Below are positions 35,234 to 41,365 of a stretch of 41,365 nt of DNA, piece by piece. Each line of letters opens with the position of its first letter. The first letter of the stretch is position 1. The translations under genes and the position numbers were made by a program. The notes below the pieces were generated by a model. That model saw nothing but the letters and a program-made list of their open reading frames with translations. It was not told the DNA's origin and made no database searches. Source of the stretch: Endozoicomonas arenosclerae (GTDB lineage Bacteria > Pseudomonadota > Gammaproteobacteria > Pseudomonadales > Endozoicomonadaceae); contig NZ_LASA01000098.1 of NCBI RefSeq assembly GCF_001562015.1, positions 1-41,365 of the forward strand. Direction: 5' to 3'.

Positions 35234-35274
35234 CTGATCCATGCTCTATTCCATGAAGGAACAGTCTGGATCAG
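35234..35274 (+). other. Nested hairpin in the pstA-pstB gap
   Basis: Outer stem CTGATCCA (35234-35241) / TGGATCAG (35267-35274) is perfect, and an inner stem TTCC / GGAA continues it. An A-rich tail follows. It lies in the 186-bp gap between pstA and pstB and could stabilise or process the operon mRNA, or attenuate pstB-phoU. No gene is seen in the gap. Confidence 0.5.
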
Positions 35275-35376
35275 CAAAAAAGACTCAACAGGAAATAAAG
35301 AAAGAACCCTGAGTCGGAAAAAAATGGTTTCCCTTAGAGTGCCAGGAAGGTTTAATTACGTATTAAAGGTAACATC

Positions 35377-36276
35377 ATGCTTGATGAGGCATTGGACTTG
35401 AATACACCCACCCAGACAGAGAATGAGCAGAGTCGAGCGGTTCCTGAAGAGACCAGCTCCACACCGGCATTTAATCTCGACAGTCTGGGACGCAGCCGTC
35501 GTAAGCTCAATCTGGAGCAGGAAGAGAGCTGCCTGGATATCAAGGGTCTTGACCTGTTTTATAGTGAGAAGCAGGCTCTCCATGATATCTCTATGACCAT
35601 TCCCAAGCGCAGAGTCACCGCGTTCATCGGCCCATCAGGCTGTGGTAAATCGACTCTTCTGCGTAGCATGAACAGAATGAATGATCTGGTTGAAGGCTGC
35701 CGTGTGGAAGGCGAAATTCAACTGGATGACCAAAACATTTATCAGAAAGGGGTCAACGTTGCTGACCTGCGTCGCCGCGTTGGCATGGTATTCCAGAAGC
35801 CAAACCCTTTCCCGAAAAGCATTTATGAGAATGTCGCTTACGGCCTTCGTATTCAGGGTATTAACAAGAAGCGTGTTCTGGATGAAGTGGTAGAGTGGGC
35901 ATTACGCAGTGCAGCCCTGTGGGATGAAGTCAAAGACCGTCTGCATGAAAGTGCATTGGGTATGTCCGGTGGTCAGCAGCAGCGTCTGGTCATTGCCAGA
36001 ACCATTGCTGTTGAGCCAGAGGTTCTGTTGCTGGACGAACCTGCTTCAGCCCTGGACCCTATCTCAACCTTGAAAATTGAAGAGCTGATTAACAAGCTCA
36101 AATCCAAGTTCACCATTGTGATCGTTACTCACAATATGCAACAGGCAGCCCGTGTTTCGGACTACACAGCCTTTATGTATATGGGTAAGCTGATTGAGTT
36201 CGGTGATACTGATACGCTGTTCACTAACCCCCAACAAAAACAAACTGAAGATTATATTACCGGCCGTTACGGCTGA
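35377..36276 (+). CDS. pstB: Phosphate ABC transporter ATP-binding protein
   Basis: 299 residues. Walker [10 protein letters not shown] (85-93), signature MSGGQQQR (196-203) and Walker B VLLLDEP (216-222) are intact. The stretch [23 protein letters not shown] is a PstB hallmark. The first 48 residues are an extra polar N-terminal extension not found in E. coli PstB (257 residues). The signature reads MSGGQ instead of LSGGQ, a mild change. AAAGGT precedes the ATG. It powers phosphate import with PstC/PstA. Confidence 0.96.
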   Translation: MLDEALDLNTPTQTENEQSRAVPEETSSTPAFNLDSLGRSRRKLNLEQEESCLDIKGLDLFYSEKQALHDISMTIPKRRVTAFIGPSGCGKSTLLRSMNRMNDLVEGCRVEGEIQLDDQNIYQKGVNVADLRRRVGMVFQKPNPFPKSIYENVAYGLRIQGINKKRVLDEVVEWALRSAALWDEVKDRLHESALGMSGGQQQRLVIARTIAVEPEVLLLDEPASALDPISTLKIEELINKLKSKFTIVIVTHNMQQAARVSDYTAFMYMGKLIEFGDTDTLFTNPQQKQTEDYITGRYG

Positions 36277-36292
36277 TGCACCTGGAAAACCC

Positions 36293-37021
36293 ATGGATAC
36301 CAAAAGCGAACTATTGAGCCACCATATTTCCCAACAATTTAACCATGAGCTGGAGGAGTTACGAAACAACCTCCTCTCCATGGGGGGGCAGGTTGAAAAG
36401 CAGGTATCCGACGCTATCAATGCACTGATCAATGCCGATAGCGAGGGAGCTGTTGTCGTTTGTGAAAAGGACACAGACATCAACTATATGGAACTGGCCA
36501 TTGACGAAGAATGCTCTCGAATTCTGGCAAGGCGCCAGCCTGCTGCCAGTGACCTTCGTCTGGTCATTTCCTGTTCCAAAGCTGCCACTGACCTGGAACG
36601 GATTGGCGATGAAGCCGCGAAAATTGCGCGCTTTGCCATCAGCCTCAGTGAACAGGGCGAAGCTCCCAAGGGTTATATTGAAACCCGCCACATTGGTAAT
36701 CATGTACGACAGATGGTTCAGGATGCACTGAATGCCTTCGCGCGTTTTGATGCTGACCTTGCTCTGGCTGTCGCCAAGGAAGATAAAACGGTAGATCGTG
36801 AATATAAAAGCGCTACGCGGGAGCTGGTCACTTATATGATGGAAGATCCAAGATCTATTACCCGGGTCTTGAATATCATGTGGGTATTAAGATCTCTGGA
36901 ACGGATTGGCGACCATGCCCGCAATCTCGCTGAGTATGTGATCTATCTGGTGAAGGGTACCGATGTACGACACATTGGTATTAAGAGAATCCAGGAAGAA
37001 GTGTTTGATCAACAGTCCTAA
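36293..37021 (+). CDS. phoU: Phosphate signalling protein PhoU
   Basis: 242 residues from the ATG at 36293, 16 bp after pstB; an earlier in-frame start would overlap pstB and is rejected. Two three-helix PhoU repeats are seen: SCSKAATDLERIGDEAAKIARFA in the first half and MWVLRSLERIGDHARNLAEYVIYLVKG in the second. Each carries the metal-binding E-R-I-G-D motif. PhoU links PstSCAB to the PhoR/PhoB kinase pair and keeps the Pho regulon off when phosphate is plentiful. phoB/phoR are not in the window. Confidence 0.95.
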   Translation: MDTKSELLSHHISQQFNHELEELRNNLLSMGGQVEKQVSDAINALINADSEGAVVVCEKDTDINYMELAIDEECSRILARRQPAASDLRLVISCSKAATDLERIGDEAAKIARFAISLSEQGEAPKGYIETRHIGNHVRQMVQDALNAFARFDADLALAVAKEDKTVDREYKSATRELVTYMMEDPRSITRVLNIMWVLRSLERIGDHARNLAEYVIYLVKGTDVRHIGIKRIQEEVFDQQS

Positions 37022-37045
37022 AGAGACGCTTCCAGGCTATTCTGA

Positions 37046-37867
37046 TTACTCAACTCTTAGCATGGCACTGAAAACAGGCCTGAGTCTTTCTGGACTCGGG
37101 TCTTTCATATAAGCAAATTGCCGTGTAATTTCATCTGCTTGATCTGGCGCTACTTTTTCTGCCAGCAACCTCACCAGCACAGGCGTCATGACCATACATT
37201 CGTTGGCGGTATGACTTAGATCATTGGTAAGACTTAAATCCGTCTGCCTCACCTTCGGACTGAAATCTCTTTTGTAGTAAGCAGGCAGCTGAACCGCAAA
37301 CAAATCCTGCATTGCGCCTTCGCTACTGGAAAGCTCTCTTGCCAGAACTTTGGACACGCCTTGATTCAAGGGAATTCTGTTAAGCAGATCTTCCAGCGTA
37401 TTACCTATATCTTCCGTGCCGAATTCCTTGCCTTTTCTTTCCAGACAAATCCTATGAACATGTCGCATCACTTCTGACAGTTTATGAATGCGACGTGCCG
37501 CATCGCCTACGCAGATATCATGAATACATTCCTGAAGAGCTTTTGTGGCCCTGGCTTCAACTTCTTCTATGGGTAATTGACTGACGGTAGGTTCAACAAC
37601 TTTTTTCTCGACCTGAACTTCTGGCTTCCCTTTTTCATCCAGACGAAAGCTCACATAAGGATTGGGCTTTGTGCTTGCACCTTTCCTGTCCAAAATATGT
37701 TTTTTAGCACTGGTGCTGGTAGAAGCCTTTTTACTACCGGATACTTTTGCTTCACCTTTTCGCCTTTCTACCAGCTTTCCTCTGAAATTTGCCCAGTCTT
37801 TCTTTATTCCTTCCAGAGAAAGATGATCACGGACAAAAGTTCTTACAGCCTTGGAAACACTACTCAT
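37046..37867 (-). CDS. Hypothetical protein, paralogue of its upstream neighbour
   Basis: 273 residues, basic in the first 70 (Lys/Ser-rich linker) and helical after. Family not recognised. The N-terminus, AVRTFVRDHLSLEGIKKDWANFRGKLVE, and the inner stretch KGKEFGTEDIGNTLEDLL (around 145-162) recur in the next gene. The two are therefore diverged tandem paralogues. There is no signal peptide or membrane helix. It begins 10 bp after the stop of that neighbour, so they form an operon. It is convergent with phoU. Adjacent, on the other strand beyond its partner, is a type I secretion ATPase, but no RTX repeats are present. Confidence 0.65.
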   Translation of the reverse strand: MSSVSKAVRTFVRDHLSLEGIKKDWANFRGKLVERRKGEAKVSGSKKASTSTSAKKHILDRKGASTKPNPYVSFRLDEKGKPEVQVEKKVVEPTVSQLPIEEVEARATKALQECIHDICVGDAARRIHKLSEVMRHVHRICLERKGKEFGTEDIGNTLEDLLNRIPLNQGVSKVLARELSSSEGAMQDLFAVQLPAYYKRDFSPKVRQTDLSLTNDLSHTANECMVMTPVLVRLLAEKVAPDQADEITRQFAYMKDPSPERLRPVFSAMLRVE

Positions 37868-37877
37868 CCTAACTTTC

Positions 37878-38690
37878 TCAATCTTCTGAATAAAGTCTGT
37901 TGAAAACGGCCTGACTCAGAGGTAAAAGGTCATTTTCACTGGCTGAGACTGCATCAATTTGTTTTTGCAATGAAGTTTTTTCATCTGGAAGCAGACTATC
38001 TGTCATTTCATAGTAGAGCTCTAACGTATTATGCAAAAAATTACAGGCTCTAACGCCTAGACAATTAATAGCAAGAGGCTGAGCTTCAACTTCACTGTCT
38101 GTTTTTACAGAGGCTTTAATAACATTCAATTGTGCGGAGGCTCGAATAAACTTATATAAGAAACCTTTTTCGCGTAATAACGTTTTTAGTTTTTCGTCAT
38201 CTCCTTTATCCACTTCATCAAAAAGATCGCGCATAGCCTTGCCCATGTCTTCCGGCCCTGGCTTCTTTCCTTTAGCAATGGACAGAGCTCTGAAAACAGA
38301 GTCATCCAACTCAAGAAGATCTTCCATTAGTTCACTCGCTAATGACTTAGCCTCTTCGGAGGATAGATCCTGAATATTCGTGCCTCTATCTACCAGTTTT
38401 TCCAGAGCACTGGTCATCAGCGACCTTGCTTTCTCTTCATATCTTTCCAGATGCCAGTTATGAAGCTTAACAGCTACCTTCCAGGGAGATGCCTTTCGCT
38501 TATGAACAGACTGATTAAATGACAACTCAGAACCAGCTGAGCCACTGACTTTATCTAATGCCGTTGTTAATGCTTCAAGCACATGAACCAGTTTTCCAAA
38601 AACAACGCCATATAATTTTTCACAATCACTCTTTAAACCAGTAAGGCTTAAATGACTTGCGACAAACGATTTAACCCCTTCAAGACTCAC
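37878..38690 (-). CDS. Hypothetical protein, paralogue of its downstream neighbour
   Basis: 270 residues from the GTG at 38690, chosen because GGAGG lies six bases before it. It opens MSLEGVKSFVASHLSLTGLK and contains KGKKPGPEDMGKAMRDLFDE near 143-162, matching the neighbour's two conserved blocks. The rest is helical, acidic and without a signal peptide or membrane helix. Function unknown. The repeated F-V-x-x-H-L-S-L-x-G-[IL]-K opening may be a targeting or interaction motif. A shared role with the divergent type I secretion genes, 190 bp away, is possible but unsupported by any RTX signal. Confidence 0.65.
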   Translation of the reverse strand: MSLEGVKSFVASHLSLTGLKSDCEKLYGVVFGKLVHVLEALTTALDKVSGSAGSELSFNQSVHKRKASPWKVAVKLHNWHLERYEEKARSLMTSALEKLVDRGTNIQDLSSEEAKSLASELMEDLLELDDSVFRALSIAKGKKPGPEDMGKAMRDLFDEVDKGDDEKLKTLLREKGFLYKFIRASAQLNVIKASVKTDSEVEAQPLAINCLGVRACNFLHNTLELYYEMTDSLLPDEKTSLQKQIDAVSASENDLLPLSQAVFNRLYSED

Positions 38691-38794
38691 AAAACACCTC
38701 CATGTCAAAAAAGCATCATTTCGTCTTTATGATTATTAAAAAACAATCAAGCGACAGATATCAGACACTTTCTAATTGCTTCCTTATTAATCAT

Positions 38795-38823
38795 TTAAGA
38801 CCACTAAACTGCGCTAGTCTTAA
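38795..38823. promoter_or_regulatory. Dyad TTAAGAC / GTCTTAA in the divergent intergenic region
   Basis: 7-bp perfect arms (38795-38801, 38817-38823) are separated by 15 nt, in the AT-rich region between the hypothetical pair and the secretion ATPase. It is a candidate operator for either direction. Confidence 0.3.
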
Positions 38824-38892
38824 TTTCAGAAACCTTTCTACAGAATAAGCAGTAACTCTGTATCTTTATTTTTTGTTTCAGTGGCAGGGACC

Positions 38893-41070
38893 ATGAATTA
38901 CAGTGCAGCTGCAGACGATGCAACGGAAGAGTGGGGAATACCTGAGAGCGACCAGCAGGAGTTTGATCCATTACTGGAATGCCTCAGTATTTTAACCAAG
39001 CATTACGGCAAACCATTTTCTCACGACTCTCTTCGTGCCGGATTACCACTGGAAAATGGCAAACTCACCGCAGAGATATTCTCCCGTGCAGCCGAAAGAG
39101 CCGGCCTTGCGTCGAAAACTCACAAAAGAGAATTGAAAGATATTTCTCCGCTGGTGACGCCTACCGTTCTTTTCCTCAAAAAACGAAAAGCCTGCATTCT
39201 GATAGATATTGATCACGAAGAAGGAAAGGCCAGGGTCATACTGCCTGAAGCCGGTGATGGCGTTAAACGTATAAACATCTCCGATCTGGAAGAACATTAC
39301 ACGGGATACACCATTTATGTCCGGGAAAAACACCGCTACGACAAGCGTGCCCCTACAACGCTCAATATCCGCTCCAGACACTGGTTCTGGGGCACAATTC
39401 TAGGCTCATGGAGAATCTACCGGGATGTTCTCCTGGCTTCGTTACTGATCAATATATTTGTTGTTGCCAGCCCACTGTTTGTCATGAATGTTTACGACAG
39501 GGTGGTTCCTAATCAGGCTTTTGATACCCTCTGGGTGCTCGCAGTGGGTGCCATTATTGTTTTCAGCTTTGATTTCATTCTGAAAATGATACGAAGTTAT
39601 TTTATTGATCTGGCCGGGAAAAAGTCGGACATACTGCTCTCGTCCCGGATTATGGAACGGGTTTTGGGGCTAAGCATGTCTGCCAAACCTGTCTCGGTGG
39701 GCTCATTCGCCAAGAGCTTGCAGGAATTCGAGAGTATTCGAGAATTTATTACCTCGTCTACCATCATTGCTCTGGTTGATCTGCCCTTTACCCTGATCAT
39801 TCTCATGGTTATCTTCATTCTGGGCGGCCCCCTGGCATACATTCCCCTGTTTTGTATGGCACTGATCGCGGCATACAGTTTTGCGATTCAAGGCCCTCTG
39901 AAACGCTCTGTGGAAAAAACCCTGCGCTCAAACTCCCAGAAAAATGCCACTCTGATTGAAAGTCTCTCAGGTATGGAAGCTCTGAAGATTGCTCAGGCTG
40001 AAAGTGAGATTCAGTATAAATGGGAAAAAGCAGTAGGCCACATTGCCACCTGGAGTATCAAAACCAAACTATTGAGTTCATCTGCATCAACCATTAGTGC
40101 TTATGTTCAACAGATGTGTAACATCGCACTGGTGGCTTACGGTGTTTTCCTGATTTCAGAAGGCGACCTCAGTATGGGCGGACTGATTGCAACCGTCATG
40201 CTGTCTGGCCGCTGCCTGGCTCCCATGGCTCAGGTGGCTGGCCTTGCTACCCGCTACAATCAAGCGAAATCTGCTCTAGATGGCCTTAATCAAATCATGG
40301 ATATGCCAGTGGAACGCCCTGCAGACCGTGATTATGTGCACCGCCCGGAGCTGACCGGAAGCATTGAGTTTGACGGGGTCAACTTCACTTATCCTGGCCA
40401 GGAAATTCAAGCGCTCAGAAACATCAACCTGCGCATTAAGCCCGGTGAAAAAGTTGCGATCATTGGTCGTATTGGCTCAGGTAAAACCACCATCGAAAAG
40501 CTGATTCTTGGACTCTACGAGCCCGATGAAGGCGCTATTCGGGTAGATGGAATTGACCTTAGACAGATAAACCCGTCCGATCTTCGCAGCAGCATTGGCT
40601 GTGTTTCCCAGGACATCACTCTGTTCTATGGCAGTATCAAGGAAAACATCACTCTGGGTGCCAGCTTCGTTGAAGATACAGCCCTGCTCAGAGCTGCCGA
40701 GATTTCCGGCGTAACCGAATTTGCCAACAAGCATCCAAACGGTATGGATATGATTGTGGGTGAAAGAGGTCAGAATCTCTCGGGCGGTCAGCGCCAAAGC
40801 ATTGCTCTAGCCAGAGCCTTGCTGATGGACCCTCCTATTCTGGTTCTGGACGAACCTTCCAGCTCTATGGATAACACCACTGAATTAAGAGTGAAAGAAC
40901 AGCTCAAAAAGCAATGCGGTGATAAAACCATTGTTCTGGTTACCCATAAAGCGTCCATGCTTGAGCTGGTTGACCGACTGATTGTTGTAGACAACGGAAA
41001 GATTGTAGCGGATGGACCCAAAGATCAGGTCCACGCAGCTCTCAAGCAGGGCAAACTGAAAATTGAATAA
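38893..41070 (+). CDS. Type I secretion ABC transporter (LapB/LssB-like)
   Basis: About 725 residues from the ATG at 38893; an in-frame GTG at 38881 is the alternative. Three parts are seen. A C39-like domain (about 20-140) comes first, where the catalytic Cys position reads Pro-Leu, so it is a degenerate chaperone-like domain. A six-helix membrane domain (about 160-440, including VASPLFVMNVYDRVVPNQAFDTLWVLA) follows. The ATPase has Walker A GRIGSGKTT (near 525), signature NLSGGQRQS and Walker B ILVLDEP. The VVPN and NVYDR motifs are those of the LapB/LssB group, which exports large RTX adhesins. The next gene is its likely membrane-fusion partner; the adhesin is not in the window. Confidence 0.93.
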   Translation: MNYSAAADDATEEWGIPESDQQEFDPLLECLSILTKHYGKPFSHDSLRAGLPLENGKLTAEIFSRAAERAGLASKTHKRELKDISPLVTPTVLFLKKRKACILIDIDHEEGKARVILPEAGDGVKRINISDLEEHYTGYTIYVREKHRYDKRAPTTLNIRSRHWFWGTILGSWRIYRDVLLASLLINIFVVASPLFVMNVYDRVVPNQAFDTLWVLAVGAIIVFSFDFILKMIRSYFIDLAGKKSDILLSSRIMERVLGLSMSAKPVSVGSFAKSLQEFESIREFITSSTIIALVDLPFTLIILMVIFILGGPLAYIPLFCMALIAAYSFAIQGPLKRSVEKTLRSNSQKNATLIESLSGMEALKIAQAESEIQYKWEKAVGHIATWSIKTKLLSSSASTISAYVQQMCNIALVAYGVFLISEGDLSMGGLIATVMLSGRCLAPMAQVAGLATRYNQAKSALDGLNQIMDMPVERPADRDYVHRPELTGSIEFDGVNFTYPGQEIQALRNINLRIKPGEKVAIIGRIGSGKTTIEKLILGLYEPDEGAIRVDGIDLRQINPSDLRSSIGCVSQDITLFYGSIKENITLGASFVEDTALLRAAEISGVTEFANKHPNGMDMIVGERGQNLSGGQRQSIALARALLMDPPILVLDEPSSSMDNTTELRVKEQLKKQCGDKTIVLVTHKASMLELVDRLIVVDNGKIVADGPKDQVHAALKQGKLKIE

Positions 41071-41156
41071 CCTTGCAGTGATTGATGGAACCCATGATCA
41101 GAATAAAACCATCATCTATCTGCCACTGACCTGAATAGATTGAACAGGATCGTGCA

Positions 41157-41365
41157 ATGAGTGAGTACAAGGACGATAAAACACCTTCTGAAAGGCCTGA
41201 AGATCAGCCCCAAGAGCCTTCAGCCTATCAACCTGGCAATGACAGTCAGGAGCCAGAGCATTCTGAAGCTTCAGTGGAAGAGCAGGAAGCCCTGACTGAA
41301 GAACAGATGCTGGATAATCCGGAAGAGCTGGATCGGCAGGTTCAGGATTCTGACAACGAAGAAGG
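41157..41365 (+). CDS. Start of an acidic protein, probably the HlyD-type membrane-fusion subunit
   Basis: Only 69 codons lie in the window. It opens MSEYKDDKTPSERPEDQ and is almost entirely Glu, Asp, Gln, Ser and Pro, consistent with a cytoplasmic N-terminal extension before a membrane helix. AGGA lies eight bases before the ATG. Its place 86 bp after the LapB-like gene predicts the HlyD/LapC-type periplasmic adaptor. No family domain is reached, so this rests on position alone. Confidence 0.5.
   Translation, partial: MSEYKDDKTPSERPEDQPQEPSAYQPGNDSQEPEHSEASVEEQEALTEEQMLDNPEELDRQVQDSDNEE

Noticed and set aside
1-41365. CRISPR arrays, tRNA or rRNA genes
   Set aside because: No regularly spaced direct repeats, and no tRNA- or rRNA-like sequence was recognised on either strand.

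Overview
The window reads as chromosomal DNA of a marine gammaproteobacterium. The best fit is an Endozoicomonas-like member of the Oceanospirillales. Reasons are the roughly 48 % G+C feel, the gene set, very large PstC/PstA proteins, and several lineage-restricted proteins with acidic-proline linkers. This assignment is inference; there is no rRNA gene in the window.

Layout. 1-331: truncated IS1595-type transposase and its flank. 0.3-3.5 kb: ACR3 arsenite exporter, HCX5R phosphatase, sodium:solute symporter. 3.6-5.7 kb: transketolase behind a perfect 8+8 bp palindrome. 5.7-11.3 kb: a block of secreted hypothetical protein, thiopurine methyltransferase and two Bcr/CflA efflux pumps flanking an AraC regulator. 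11.4-13.9 kb: epd and pgk, which usually sit beside tkt; fba is absent. 14-17 kb: ModA-like protein with a C-terminal membrane helix, a 166-bp palindromic MITE-like element, and a NusG/RfaH paralogue coupled to an alpha/beta hydrolase. 17-18.8 kb: flavodoxin and VOC genes divergent from a cysteine-rich (Fe-S type) regulator that shares their promoter. 18.8-20.1 kb: DsbA/DsbB-like pair. 20.2-24.8 kb: nfo, serA, DUF4404, FAH hydrolase, stand-alone receiver, acyl-CoA thioesterase. 24.8-26.7 kb: TRAP permease pair without a binding protein. 27-37 kb: phosphate regulon, with pstS under its own Pho box and pstCAB-phoU under a second multi-half-site Pho box. Between them lie a hypothetical gene and a YuiF/NhaC-type transporter. 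37-38.7 kb: tandem paralogous hypothetical genes. 38.9-41.4 kb: LapB/LssB-type type I secretion ATPase and the start of its likely membrane-fusion partner.

How they work together. PstSCAB with PhoU forms the high-affinity phosphate uptake and signalling system, and both transcription units carry PhoB sites. DsbA/DsbB make a periplasmic oxidation pair. Tkt, Epd and Pgk serve pentose-phosphate, vitamin B6 and glycolytic flux. The least expected item is a 35-codon reading frame at 30856-30963 (minus strand) ending His-Pro-His-His-His-Ser-His-His just ahead of the YuiF-like transporter. It looks like a histidine-sensing leader peptide and suggests that the transporter moves histidine.
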